A DNA stretch of 64,000 nucleotides from Gallionellaceae bacterium (GCA_028714735.1 JAQTLU010000002.1:186001-250000); one strand, 5' to 3'; positions 56,281-64,000 are shown, numbered from the stretch's first letter. Translations and numbers: made by a program. Notes: generated from the letters alone by a model not told the origin.

Positions 56281-57789
56281 ATGACCGATTATCTAGAAAG
56301 AATCCTGCTCGCCCGCGTCTACGACGTGGCGGTCGAATCCGACCTCGATGCCGCGCCCAACCTGTCGCGGCGGCTCAACAACCACGTCTGGCTGAAGCGC
56401 GAGGACATGCAGTCGGTGTTTTCCTTCAAGCTGCGCGGCGCCTACAACAAGATGGCCCACCTGACCAAGGCGCAGCTGAACAAGGGCGTGGTCGCGGCCT
56501 CGGCCGGCAACCATGCCCAGGGCGTCGCCCTGTCGGCCCAGGTGCTCGGCTGCCAGGCCACCATCGTGATGCCGGCCACCACCCCGGCGATCAAGGTCGA
56601 TGCCGTGGCCAAGCGTGGTGCCACGGTGGTCCTGCACGGCGACTCCTACGACGACGCCTACCAGCACGCCCTGATCATCGCCAAGAAGGAAAAGAAGGTC
56701 TTCGTCCATCCCTACGACGACCCCGATGTCATCGCCGGCCAGGGCACCATCGCCATGGAATTGCTGCGCCAGGCACGCGAACCGATCACCGCCGTGTTCG
56801 TGCCGGTCGGCGGCGGCGGCCTGATCGCCGGCATCGCCGCCTACATCAAGCGCCTGAGGCCCGAGATCAAGGTGATCGGGGTCGAGCCGGAAGACGCCGA
56901 CGCCATGGCCCGCTCGCTGTGCAAGAAGGAACGCATCGTGCTGCCCAACGTGGGCATCTTCGCCGACGGCGTCGCGGTCAAGCAGGTCGGCGCGGAGACC
57001 TTCCGGCTCTGTCAGCAGTATGTCGACGAGGTGATAAGGGTCGACAACGACGCCATCTGTGCGGCGATCAAGGACGTCTTCGAGGACACCCGCTCGATCC
57101 TGGAGCCGGCCGGTGCGCTCGGCGTCGCCGGCCTCAAGGCCTGGGCCGCGCGCGAGAAGGCCAAGGGCAAGCATCTGGTCGCCATCGCCTCGGGCGCCAA
57201 CATGAACTTCGACCGCCTGCGCTTCGTCGCCGAACGGGCCGAACTGGGCGAGAAGCGCGAGGCCGTGATGGCCGTGGCGATCCCCGAGAAGCCGGGCAGC
57301 TTCAAGACCTTCTGCTCGCTGATCGGCGGCCGGGTCATCTCCGAGTTCAACTACCGCTTCGCCGATCCCAAGGTGGCCCATGTCTACGTCGGTCTGCAGG
57401 TGCACGACCGGGCCGAGGTCGACAAGCTGATCGCTGCGCTCAACAAGCACGAACTGCCGGTGCTCGACCTCACCGACAACGAGATGGCCAAGCTGCACAT
57501 CCGCCACATGGTCGGCGGCCGCGCCCCCCAGGTGAAGGACGAGGTGATCTACCGCTTCGAATTCCCGGAGCGGCCGGGCGCCCTGATGAGGTTCCTCAAC
57601 AGCATGAGCCACGACTGGAACATCAGCCTGTTCCACTACCGCAACCATGGCGCCGACTACGGCCGGGTGCTCTGCGGCGTGCAGGTGCCGGCGGGCGAGA
57701 AGGCGGACTTCCAGAAGTTCCTCGACGGCCTCGGCTACCGCTACTGGAACGAGAGCCGCAACCCGGCCTACAAGCTGTTCCTGAAATGA
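56281..57789 (+). CDS. ilvA: Threonine ammonia-lyase, biosynthetic
   Basis: A 502-residue PLP enzyme: catalytic lysine K50 in 'VFSFKLRGAYNKMAHL', glycine loop 'VPVGGGGLIAGIAAYIKRL' and two C-terminal ACT-like regulatory domains ('FKTFCSLIGGRVISEFNYRF', 'FEFPERPGALMRFLNSMSHD'). It makes 2-oxobutanoate for isoleucine and is normally inhibited by isoleucine through these domains. Confidence 0.97.
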   Translation: MTDYLERILLARVYDVAVESDLDAAPNLSRRLNNHVWLKREDMQSVFSFKLRGAYNKMAHLTKAQLNKGVVAASAGNHAQGVALSAQVLGCQATIVMPATTPAIKVDAVAKRGATVVLHGDSYDDAYQHALIIAKKEKKVFVHPYDDPDVIAGQGTIAMELLRQAREPITAVFVPVGGGGLIAGIAAYIKRLRPEIKVIGVEPEDADAMARSLCKKERIVLPNVGIFADGVAVKQVGAETFRLCQQYVDEVIRVDNDAICAAIKDVFEDTRSILEPAGALGVAGLKAWAAREKAKGKHLVAIASGANMNFDRLRFVAERAELGEKREAVMAVAIPEKPGSFKTFCSLIGGRVISEFNYRFADPKVAHVYVGLQVHDRAEVDKLIAALNKHELPVLDLTDNEMAKLHIRHMVGGRAPQVKDEVIYRFEFPERPGALMRFLNSMSHDWNISLFHYRNHGADYGRVLCGVQVPAGEKADFQKFLDGLGYRYWNESRNPAYKLFLK

Positions 57790-57809
57790 CCGGTATCGAG
57801 GGGCGGGCC

Positions 57810-58718
57810 ATGCTTCATGTGGCGTATTGTTTTGACAAGAACTACCAGCAATATTTTGGCGCCTCGCTAACGTCTCTGTTGCTGAATTTCGATGGTCCCG
57901 GTGAAGACCTGTGCATTCATGTGGTCACCGATACCCTGGATTCCGATTTTCTGGCCAAGGTCGAGCATTTGCGGCAGGTGTTCCGGGCCACGATAAAGAC
58001 CTATTCGCCTGCACCTGAGTCGATTCAGTCGCTGACCGGATTGATGGTGCAGCGGGAAAAACCGACGCACCTGACGCAGGCATCGTATTACCGGCTGCTG
58101 CTGCCGCAATTATTGCCCGAGAGCGTGGATAGAGTGCTTTATCTGGATTCGGATACGGTGGTGCTGTCGAGTGTACGGGCTGTCTTTGACGAGGACGTGG
58201 AGGAAAGCGCGCTGGCTGCCGTGCCTGATATTGCCAGCGAGAAGTTGTCCAGCTATTGGTCGCTCGATCGGTACATCAACAGCGGTGTCATGCTGATGAA
58301 TCTGAAACGCTGGCGCGAGCATGGCTATGCTCGGCAATGCATTGAGTTCGTTGCGCAGAATGCCGTCAAATGCCGCCTGCTTGATCAGGATGCGATCAAT
58401 GCGATGCTGGCTGGCGACATCCGCTTGCTGCCGTCACGATGGAATATGCAGGTTATTTCCGACTGCCTGGATGTAACCCCGCTCGATGTCGGGATCGTGC
58501 ACTTTATCGGTGGCAGCAAGCCGTGGCATGAATGGTACGGGAATCCGCTCGGCAAACACTATTGGCAGTACCTGAATGCTTCGCCGTGGCGGGGTGCCGA
58601 TCCGGTGCCCCCCCGGAGCGCAAGGGAAGCAAGGCGTCTGGCCAAACGCCTGTGGCGGGACCGCAAATACGGGCAGGCTGTTGTATCGTATCTGGGTAGC
58701 CTGGGACCCCGTTCCTGA
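57810..58718 (+). CDS. Glycosyltransferase family 8 protein
   Basis: A 302-residue GT8 enzyme with the metal-binding D113-S-D115 in 'VLYLDSDTVVLSSV', 'YINSGVMLMNLKRWREHG', 'DQDAINAMLAGDIRLLPSRW' and 'VHFIGGSKPWHEWYGNPLG'. It resembles LPS core galactosyl/glucosyltransferases (WaaJ/RfaI type). GAGG upstream supports ATG 57810, though ATG 57786 overlaps the ilvA stop. Base composition is less GC-biased at third positions than ilvA, which suggests acquisition. Confidence 0.92.
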   Translation: MLHVAYCFDKNYQQYFGASLTSLLLNFDGPGEDLCIHVVTDTLDSDFLAKVEHLRQVFRATIKTYSPAPESIQSLTGLMVQREKPTHLTQASYYRLLLPQLLPESVDRVLYLDSDTVVLSSVRAVFDEDVEESALAAVPDIASEKLSSYWSLDRYINSGVMLMNLKRWREHGYARQCIEFVAQNAVKCRLLDQDAINAMLAGDIRLLPSRWNMQVISDCLDVTPLDVGIVHFIGGSKPWHEWYGNPLGKHYWQYLNASPWRGADPVPPRSAREARRLAKRLWRDRKYGQAVVSYLGSLGPRS

Positions 58719-58720
58719 TT

Positions 58721-58752
58721 GGCGGAGAACCCGTTGGCGCAGGTTCTCCGCC
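58721..58752. terminator. 11-bp perfect hairpin between convergent genes
   Basis: GGCGGAGAACC and GGTTCTCCGCC pair perfectly around a 10-base loop, directly after the GT8 stop and before the convergent DUF2892 stop. Likely a bidirectional terminator; T tracts are weak. Confidence 0.6.
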
Positions 58753-58758
58753 GCCTGA

Positions 58759-58950
58759 TTATTTCTTGGCCGGGCAGGTGCTCATGCCCAGGATCGGGTA
58801 GAGCGGGCAGAACTTGATCAGGCCGGTGGCCAGGGGAACGATGCCGATCCAGGCCCAGACCGGGCCGCCCAGCGCGGCCGCCCAGAGGATCAGGGCCGCG
58901 CCGAGTATGATGCGCAGGATACGGTCAATACCGCCGACGTTTGCTTTCAT
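58759..58950 (-). CDS. DUF2892 small inner-membrane protein
   Basis: A 63-residue protein: 'KANVGGIDRILRIILGAALI' and 'GIVPLATGLIKFCPLYPILG' with two conserved cysteines, the DUF2892 (YgaP membrane-domain-like) plan. Often linked to sulfur-metabolism or rhodanese genes. AGGAG precedes the start. A CRP-type palindrome lies 79 bp upstream and the next gene upstream encodes a Crp/Fnr regulator, which probably controls it. Confidence 0.9.
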   Translation of the reverse strand: MKANVGGIDRILRIILGAALILWAAALGGPVWAWIGIVPLATGLIKFCPLYPILGMSTCPAKK

Positions 58951-59028
58951 GTTGAATCTCCTAGTGTGGATGCCCGCGCAATCGCCGCGCGGTATGAATA
59001 CACGATAAGGCTACCTGGCTACCCTGTC

Positions 59029-59044
59029 GGTGACTTTAGTCACC
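59029..59044. promoter_or_regulatory. CRP-type palindromic operator
   Basis: GGTGACTTTAGTCACC has perfect 7-bp arms and fits the CRP-family site GTGA-N6-TCAC. It overlaps the stop codon of the Crp/Fnr-family gene and lies upstream of DUF2892, about 40 bases from a possible TTATCG -10 (complement of 59003-59008), the usual class II activator distance. Confidence 0.65.
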
Positions 59045-59702
59045 GAACGCCGGCAGCATAGGCAAGCAAGGCCTCCGGGTCCAGCACTTCGACCCGTTCC
59101 CGGCCAAGAGCCAGCCAGCCCTGATCCTCGAACTGCTTGAGCAGGCGGCTGACGATCTCGCGCACGCTGCCCATCTCGTCGGCCAGTTGCTGGTGCGAGC
59201 CCAGGACCAGCGGTGCGCGTGCCGCCAGCAGGGCGGCCAGGCGTTGGTCGAGTTTGCGGAAGCTGACCTCCTCGACCAGTTGCATGAGCCCCGACAGGCG
59301 TTCGGCGAACAGGTGGAAGACGGTCTGCCGGAACGGCGGGTGGGTCTCGGTCAGGCGCAGGAACAGCGGCCGCGGCAGGGCGATGGCGGTCACCTCGGTC
59401 TCGGCGACGCCGGTCGCCGGGTAGGCATCGCCGCCCAACAGGCAACTCACGGTGACGATGCACAGCTCGCCCCGGCGGACGCGGTACAGGCTGATCTCGC
59501 GGCCGTTCTCGGCGCGCTTGAACACCCGGATGGCACCGGAAATGACCAGGGGCAGGGCCTGGCAGGCATGGCCGGTGTCGAACAGCAGGGTGCCGGCAGG
59601 GGCGGCCATGGCGATGGCCTGGCCGGCAACGGCGTTACGCTCGGCGGCCGGCAGGCCGGCGAGGCTAGGGCACTGCTGGATCAGTCGGGCGACATCGGTC
59701 AT
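59040..59702 (-). CDS. Crp/Fnr family transcriptional regulator
   Basis: A 220-residue protein with a cyclic-nucleotide-binding-like beta-roll (about 15-120, 'LLFDTGHACQALPLVISGAI', 'RRGELCIVTVSCLLGG'), a dimer helix and a winged HTH ('THQQL'-like 'SHQQLADEMGSVREIVSRLL'). It lacks the N-terminal four-cysteine pattern of Fnr, so it is not a typical Fe-S oxygen sensor; C48, C81 and C87 could still be redox-active. It is 9 bp downstream of moaE and likely co-transcribed with the Moco operon; it probably binds the palindrome at its 3' end. Confidence 0.92.
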   Translation of the reverse strand: MTDVARLIQQCPSLAGLPAAERNAVAGQAIAMAAPAGTLLFDTGHACQALPLVISGAIRVFKRAENGREISLYRVRRGELCIVTVSCLLGGDAYPATGVAETEVTAIALPRPLFLRLTETHPPFRQTVFHLFAERLSGLMQLVEEVSFRKLDQRLAALLAARAPLVLGSHQQLADEMGSVREIVSRLLKQFEDQGWLALGRERVEVLDPEALLAYAAGVR

Positions 59703-59711
59703 GGCCCGATG

Positions 59712-60191
59712 TTAGCCGCGCCAGCGCTCCGCCGCCAGATCGTCGGACTCCTTGGCGTCGACCCAGCGCTCGCCGTCTGGAGTCATTTCCTTCTTCCAGA
59801 ACGGCGCCCGGGTCTTCAGGTAATCCATGATGAATTCGCAGGCGGCGAAGGCCTCGCCGCGATGCGCCGAGGCCACGGCGACCAGGACGATGGGATCGGT
59901 CGGCTGCAGTTCGCCGACCCGGTGGATGACCGTGACGTCGAGCAGGTCCCAGCGGGCGAGGGCGTCGCGGACGATCTGTTCGAGCGACTTCTCGGTCATG
60001 CCGGGGTAGTGCTCCAGGGTCAGCGTGTTGACCCCGTCGCCGTCCCCCTCCCCGGACGGGGAGCGGTTGGGGTGGCCATCGCGGACCAGGCCGAGGAAGC
60101 TGGCCACCGCGCCGACCCTGGGATTGTCGCGATAGAGTGCGGCAACCTCGGCGGCGAGGTCGAAGGGCTCGGTCTGGACGCGTATTTTCAA
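59712..60191 (-). CDS. moaE: Molybdopterin synthase catalytic subunit MoaE
   Basis: A 159-residue MoaE with 'VGAVASFLGLVRDG', 'LTLEHYPGMTEKSLEQIVRD', 'HRVGELQPTDPIVLVAVASA' and catalytic lysines in 'LKTRAPFWKKEM'. It transfers sulfur from MoaD to precursor Z. A loop after 'VRDG' holds a Gly/Pro/Asp-rich insert ('HPNRSPSGEGDGDG') encoded around an inverted repeat (60048-60063), longer than usual for the family. moaD lies 3 bp upstream. Confidence 0.95.
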   Translation of the reverse strand: MKIRVQTEPFDLAAEVAALYRDNPRVGAVASFLGLVRDGHPNRSPSGEGDGDGVNTLTLEHYPGMTEKSLEQIVRDALARWDLLDVTVIHRVGELQPTDPIVLVAVASAHRGEAFAACEFIMDYLKTRAPFWKKEMTPDGERWVDAKESDDLAAERWRG

Positions 60192-60194
60192 GGT

Positions 60195-60446
60195 TCAGCC
60201 CCCGGTCACCGGCGGAAAGATGGCGACCTCGTCGCGGTCGCTCAAGACCGTGTCCGGCCCGGCCAGGTCCTGGTTCACCGCGACCCGGAAGGCGCGTTCG
60301 CCGGAGAGTTCGTCCGACCAGGGTTTGCCGCGCTGGCGCAGGGTCTGGAGCAGGTCGGTCACGGTAGCCGAGGCCAGTTCGATTGACTCGGTGCTGATGC
60401 CGAAGGTCTCGCGCAGGCGGGCGAAATAGAGCACGTTGATCTTCAT
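60195..60446 (-). CDS. moaD: Molybdopterin synthase sulfur carrier subunit MoaD
   Basis: An 83-residue ubiquitin-fold protein: 'MKINVLYFARLRETFGISTE' and the required C-terminal Gly-Gly ('EVAIFPPVTGG') that is thiocarboxylated. It overlaps moeA by 4 bp. Confidence 0.96.
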   Translation of the reverse strand: MKINVLYFARLRETFGISTESIELASATVTDLLQTLRQRGKPWSDELSGERAFRVAVNQDLAGPDTVLSDRDEVAIFPPVTGG

Positions 60447-61636
60447 GCGAGCAACTCCGAAAGGGGCAGGAAGCGCACCGGGTCACCGGCCCTGACCGTG
60501 GCCCCGGCCTCGATGTCGACCAGGCCGTCGGCCCAGGCCAGTGAAGTAAGTACGCCGGAACTCTGGCTTGGATAGAGGGCAGCCTGGCCGGCCTCGAAAC
60601 GGCCGCGCAGGAACTCGCGCCGCTTGCCCGGCTTGCCCCAGTCGAACCCGGCCGGAACGGTATAGGGCTTGAGCGGGGCAACTGCGGCACCCATGCGGGC
60701 GAGCAGGAAGGGGCGGGCGAACAGGCAGAACACCACGAAGGCGGAGACCGGGTTGCCGGGCAGGCCCAGGAAGTCGCTGTCTCCGACACGGCCATGGACC
60801 AGCGGCTTGCCCGGCTTCATCGCCACCTGCCACATGTCGATCCGGCCCAGGCGTTCCAGCGCGGCCTTGACGTGGTCTTCCTCGCCGACCGAGACGCCGC
60901 CGCTGGTGATCACCACGTCGGCCTGGGCGGCAGCCCGTTCCAGCACCGCCACGGTGGCGCCGAGGCGGTCCGGCACCTGGCCGAGGTCGACGATCTCGCA
61001 GCCCAACTGGTCGAGCAGGCCGCGCAGGGTGGCCCGGTTGGAGTTGTAGATGCGGCCGGGGGCGAGGGGCTGGCCGGGCATGACGATCTCGTCGCCGGTG
61101 AAGAACACCGCCACCTTGAGGCGGCGGTAGACGGTCAGGTCGGTGGCGCCGACCGAGGCGGCGACGCCCAGTCGGGCCGGGGTCAGGCGGTCGCCGGGCG
61201 TCAGCACGGTCTGGCCGACCCGGATGTCCTCGCCGGCCCGGCGGATGTTGGCGCCCGTCTTGGGCGCGCGCTGCACCCGGACGCGGCCGTCGTCGACCTC
61301 GCAGTCTTCCTGCATGACCACCGTGTCGGTACCTTCGGGCACCGGTGCGCCGGTGAAGATGCGGGCGGCCGTGCCGGCTTGCAGGGGCTGGCCGATGTGG
61401 CCGGCCGGGATGCGCTGGCTGACCGGCAGCCAGCGGCCTTCGGCGCAGTCGGAAAGGCGCAGGGCGTAGCCGTCCATGGCCGAGTTGTCGAGCGGCGGCA
61501 CGGCGATGCCGGAGGTCAGCGGCGCCGCCAGCACGCGGCCCAGGGCCTGATCGGCCTGGATGGTGCCGGTTTCGGTCAGGGGGCGGGCGCCGGCCAGCAG
61601 GCGGGCACGGGCCTCATCGACGGAGAGCGTGGTCAT
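60443..61636 (-). CDS. moeA: Molybdopterin molybdenumtransferase MoeA
   Basis: A 397-residue protein with 'PPLDNSAMDGYALRLSD', 'TGAPVPEGTDTVVMQEDCEV', 'ITSGGVSVGEEDHVKAALER' and 'FLGLPGNPVSAFVVFCLFAR'. It inserts molybdate into adenylated molybdopterin. It overlaps mobB and moaD by 4 bp each. Confidence 0.97.
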   Translation of the reverse strand: MTTLSVDEARARLLAGARPLTETGTIQADQALGRVLAAPLTSGIAVPPLDNSAMDGYALRLSDCAEGRWLPVSQRIPAGHIGQPLQAGTAARIFTGAPVPEGTDTVVMQEDCEVDDGRVRVQRAPKTGANIRRAGEDIRVGQTVLTPGDRLTPARLGVAASVGATDLTVYRRLKVAVFFTGDEIVMPGQPLAPGRIYNSNRATLRGLLDQLGCEIVDLGQVPDRLGATVAVLERAAAQADVVITSGGVSVGEEDHVKAALERLGRIDMWQVAMKPGKPLVHGRVGDSDFLGLPGNPVSAFVVFCLFARPFLLARMGAAVAPLKPYTVPAGFDWGKPGKRREFLRGRFEAGQAALYPSQSSGVLTSLAWADGLVDIEAGATVRAGDPVRFLPLSELLA

Positions 61637-62124
61637 TTCAGTTCCAACTGTTGCAGGATGAATTCATAAATAGCCGGTATGTCGTCCAGCGCAAAGTGCG
61701 TTATCGACGCGGCGGGCGCATCGCCCAGCACGGCGATGATGCGGGGGTCGTCCGGGTGGAGCCAGGGCTTGCCCAGTTCACGGCGGTGTACTTCCAGCTT
61801 GGTGTGATCGCCATGGCGGAAGCCCTCCACCAGGACCAGGTCGCAGGGCGACAACCGGGGCAGCAACTCGGCCAGGCCCGGCTCGGGCGCCGCGTCCAGT
61901 TCATGCACCAGCATCCAGCGCTGGGGCGAGGTGAGCAGGACTTCGCCGGCCCCGGCCTGGCGATGGCGCCAGGAGTCCTTGCCCGGCTGGTCCACCTCGA
62001 CATCGTGGTGGCTCTGCTTGATCACCGCCACGCGCAGGCCATCCGCCCTGAACAAGGGCAATAGACGCTCGATCAGCGTGGTCTTTCCGCTGCCGCTGTA
62101 ACCGGCAAATCCGAGTACTTTCAT
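61633..62124 (-). CDS. mobB: Molybdopterin-guanine dinucleotide biosynthesis adaptor MobB
   Basis: A 163-residue P-loop protein: 'VLGFAGYSGSGKTTLIERLL', 'AVIKQSHHDVEVDQPGKDSW' and 'DLVLVEGFRHGDHTKLEVHR'. It binds GTP and aids MobA in cofactor maturation. First gene of mobB-moeA-moaD-moaE, divergent from moaA. Confidence 0.96.
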   Translation of the reverse strand: MKVLGFAGYSGSGKTTLIERLLPLFRADGLRVAVIKQSHHDVEVDQPGKDSWRHRQAGAGEVLLTSPQRWMLVHELDAAPEPGLAELLPRLSPCDLVLVEGFRHGDHTKLEVHRRELGKPWLHPDDPRIIAVLGDAPAASITHFALDDIPAIYEFILQQLELK

Positions 62125-62230
62125 GGCATCATCTTCTCATGGCACGGTGGCCTGGACATGATCTATGTCAAGGCGAACCGATGCCATCGGAGAGACTCTA
62201 ACCGTCACTTCACCTTTTTGTCTGCCCGTC

Positions 62231-63211
62231 ATGACCAGCAACGCCCTCATCGACCGTTTCGGTCGCCGCATCGAATACCTACGGTTGTCCGTGACGGATC
62301 GCTGCGACCTGCGTTGCGTCTACTGCATCCCGGAGGGCTTCAAGGGCTTCGAGGTGCCGGATCACTGGCTGACCTTCGACGAACTGGAAAGATTGCTCGG
62401 CCTGTTCGCCGGTCTTGGCCTCAAGCGGGTGCGTTTCACCGGCGGCGAGCCGCTGCTGCGCCGCAACGTCACCGACCTGGCGCGCCGGGTGGCGGCCATC
62501 CCGGGCATCGAAGACCTGTCGCTGTCGACCAACGCCACCCAGTTGGTCCATCATGCCGAGGCCCTGATGGCGGCCGGCGTGAGCCGGCTCAACGTCAGCC
62601 TGGACTCCCTGCGCGGTGACCGGGTCGAGCGGATCAATGGCCGGCCGGTGCTGGGCCAGGTCCTGGCCGGCCTGGAGGCGGGCCGCGCCGCCGGCTTTGC
62701 GCCGATCAAGATCAACATGGTGGCGATGCAGGAAAACGTCGACGAGATCGATGCCATGGTCGAATACTGCATCGAGCGCGGCTTCATCCTGCGTCTGATC
62801 GAAGTGATGCCCATGGGCGATACCGCCCGCAAGATGGGCTATGTCGACCTGCAACCGTTCAAGGAACAGTTGCGCCGGCGTTTCGGCCTGGTCGACGCCC
62901 TGCTGCCCGGCGGCGGCCCGGCCCGCTACCTGTCCAGTCCGGACGGCCGTTTCTCGGTCGGTTTCATCACCCCGATCTCGCAGCACTTCTGCGAGACCTG
63001 CAACCGCGTGCGCCTGACCGTGGACGGCACCCTGCATCTCTGCCTGGGCCAGGAGGAACGGGTGGAGTTCCGGCCGCTGTTGCGCGGCGGCGCCTCCGAT
63101 GCCGAGATCATCGAGACCATCCGGCGCGGCATCGACATGAAACCGGAGCGGCACGAATTCCGCGATGCGCCCGAGAAGGTCATGCGCTTCATGAGCATGA
63201 CCGGCGGCTAA
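62231..63211 (+). CDS. moaA: GTP 3',8-cyclase MoaA
   Basis: A 326-residue radical-SAM enzyme with the N-terminal cluster C25-xxx-C29-xx-C32 ('SVTDRCDLRCVYC'), the second cluster 'CETCNRVRLTVDGTLHLC' and the functional C-terminal Gly-Gly. It begins Moco synthesis from GTP. ATG 62231 gives the usual 'LIDRFGRRIEYLRLSVTDRC' start; an upstream in-frame ATG-like start at 62165 would add an unlikely 22 residues. Confidence 0.97.
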   Translation: MTSNALIDRFGRRIEYLRLSVTDRCDLRCVYCIPEGFKGFEVPDHWLTFDELERLLGLFAGLGLKRVRFTGGEPLLRRNVTDLARRVAAIPGIEDLSLSTNATQLVHHAEALMAAGVSRLNVSLDSLRGDRVERINGRPVLGQVLAGLEAGRAAGFAPIKINMVAMQENVDEIDAMVEYCIERGFILRLIEVMPMGDTARKMGYVDLQPFKEQLRRRFGLVDALLPGGGPARYLSSPDGRFSVGFITPISQHFCETCNRVRLTVDGTLHLCLGQEERVEFRPLLRGGASDAEIIETIRRGIDMKPERHEFRDAPEKVMRFMSMTGG

Positions 63212-63261
63212 GGGCCCGGCGCGCGCGCAAAACCGCTAAATCCCCGCAAGCATTGAAATTT

Positions 63262-63297
63262 TTCGACTTTTCAAAGGTCGAACGATTTTCTTATACT
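63262..63297 (+). promoter_or_regulatory. Promoter/operator region of panD
   Basis: TATACT (63292-63297) with a weak -35 TTTCAA (63269-63274) at 17-base spacing. The -35 lies inside a 21-base near-perfect palindrome (63262-63282: TTCGACTTTT, central C, AAAGGTCGAA; one mismatch pair), a possible operator. Confidence 0.45.
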
Positions 63298-63326
63298 TCG
63301 CGCCCGATCCATTAATTCTCACCGCC

Positions 63327-63707
63327 ATGCAACGCACCCTGCTGAAATCCAAGCTGCACCGCGTGCACGTCACCGCGTCGGAACTGCATTACGAAGGTTC
63401 CTGCGCCATCGACGAGCTGTTGCTGGAGGCCGCGGATATCCGCGAATACGAGCAGATCGACATCTACAACGTCAACAACGGCGAGCGCTTCACCACCTAC
63501 GCCATCCGCGGTCAGCGCGGCAGCGGCATGATCTCGGTGAACGGCGCGGCGGCGCGCAAGGCGGCCGAGGGCGACATCCTGATCATCGCCACCTTCGCCA
63601 CCTACAACGAGATCGAGCTGGCCAAACACGAGCCGTGCCTGGTCTACGTCGACGACAAGAACCGGGTCAAGCGGATCGGTTCCGAGATTCCGGCCCAAGC
63701 GGCTTGA
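63327..63707 (+). CDS. panD: Aspartate 1-decarboxylase PanD
   Basis: A 126-residue pyruvoyl enzyme with the self-cleavage site Gly-Ser in '[17 protein letters not shown]' and '[20 protein letters not shown]'. It makes beta-alanine for pantothenate. It converges on ampD with a 6-bp gap. Confidence 0.98.
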   Translation: MQRTLLKSKLHRVHVTASELHYEGSCAIDELLLEAADIREYEQIDIYNVNNGERFTTYAIRGQRGSGMISVNGAAARKAAEGDILIIATFATYNEIELAKHEPCLVYVDDKNRVKRIGSEIPAQAA

Positions 63708-63713
63708 GTTTTC

Positions 63714-64000
63714 TCAGGCCCGCCTGACCCGGTCCCAGTCGAAGCCCGGCCCGGGGTCGGTCTTGCGCCCAGGCGCGATGTCGGAATGGCCGGCCACGCC
63801 GGTGATCGGGTAGCGCGCATACAGCTCCGCCAGCAGGTCGTTAAGTTGCGCGTACTGGGGCCCGGTGAACGGCAGGTCGTCGGTTCCCTCCAGTTCGATC
63901 CCCACCGAGTAGTCGTTGCAGCGCTCGCGGCCGTGCCAGTTCGACAGCCCGGCGTGCCAGGCGCGCCGGTCGCAGGCGACGAACTGGATCAACTCGCCGT
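63714..64000 (-). CDS. ampD: 1,6-anhydro-N-acetylmuramyl-L-alanine amidase AmpD (5' end outside window)
   Basis: The C-terminal part (about 95 residues) of an amidase_2 enzyme; the frame stays open to the window edge. Visible motifs are 'RRAWHAGLSNWHGRERCNDY', 'SVGIELEGTDDLPFTGPQYA' and 'VAGHSDIAPGRKTDPGPGFD', holding zinc ligands (HAG and the HSD...D region). It cleaves anhydro-muropeptides in peptidoglycan recycling and affects ampC induction where present. Confidence 0.95.
   Translation of the reverse strand, partial: GELIQFVACDRRAWHAGLSNWHGRERCNDYSVGIELEGTDDLPFTGPQYAQLNDLLAELYARYPITGVAGHSDIAPGRKTDPGPGFDWDRVRRA

Noticed and set aside
56919-57809. In-frame extension of the GT8 glycosyltransferase upstream into ilvA
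   Set aside because: It is an out-of-frame reading of ilvA; GT8 homology starts at 57810.
62155-62169. GACAT-GATCT-ATGTC inverted repeat between mobB and moaA as a molybdenum-cofactor riboswitch or operator
   Set aside because: Only 5-bp arms, and the short 106-bp interval shows no Moco-riboswitch-like multi-stem structure.
63715-63728. TCAGGC-CC-GCCTGA hairpin between panD and ampD
   Set aside because: Lies within the last codons of ampD with a short stem and 2-base loop; not a credible terminator.

Overview
This is a 64 kb stretch of GC-rich (roughly 65-67% by eye) chromosome from a Gram-negative bacterium, most likely a betaproteobacterium, perhaps near Thiobacillaceae/Hydrogenophilales. 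The evidence is the gene orders lepA-lepB-DUF4845-rnc-era-recO-pdxJ and kdsD-kdsC-lptCAB-rpoN-hpf-ptsN-hprK-rapZ, plus LPS export genes, a Coq7-type ubiquinone hydroxylase, PEP-CTERM proteins and many c-type cytochromes. The genus cannot be fixed from the sequence alone. No rRNA, tRNA, CRISPR array or prophage was seen.

Region 1 (1-11.4 kb) is a surface-display or transport island: the C-terminal 1471 residues of a filamentous-haemagglutinin-like exoprotein (DUF3739 type), a strong hairpin, then a tight same-strand series of a DUF2341/LamG-ExbB fusion, ExbD, a TonB-like protein, a putative porin, an ankyrin protein and a coiled-coil periplasmic protein. A convergent parvulin-type prolyl isomerase faces it. 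Region 2 (11.4-18.1 kb) has a possible lipoprotein-like small ORF, a CPBP/CAAX membrane protease, a WGR-ParS fusion, an SHP-DHC-cytochrome b561 operon diverging from a QseBC/PmrAB-like two-component system (with four 11-bp-spaced CTTAA-type boxes between them), and a lower-GC NERD membrane protein.

Region 3 (18.1-32.2 kb) is the accessory part. It holds a REP-associated transposase with inverted REP sequences, small hypothetical genes, mutS, a cytochrome c4-like protein, suhB, trmJ, an HExxH protein, a HAF-repeat lipoprotein, a GIY-YIG protein, two overlapping small ORFs ending in a large inverted repeat, two PEP-CTERM proteins and a globin-coupled diguanylate cyclase. Region 4 (32.3-50.7 kb) is core: translation and RNA processing, vitamin B6, Kdo/LPS export, sigma-54 and nitrogen-PTS regulation, and ubiquinone synthesis. 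A Met-rich small protein and a KefB-type antiporter interrupt it.

Region 5 (50.8-64 kb) holds OsmC, rplM-rpsI, argC, erpA, yacG, a periplasmic-type ATP-dependent DNA ligase facing a uracil-DNA glycosylase, rpiA, ilvA, a GT8 glycosyltransferase, a molybdenum-cofactor operon (mobB-moeA-moaD-moaE) ending in a Crp/Fnr regulator and a DUF2892 gene, divergent moaA, panD and the 3' part of ampD. The best candidates for an under-described system are the exoprotein/ExbB-fusion island, the SHP operon with its operator array, and the orphan WGR-ParS protein.
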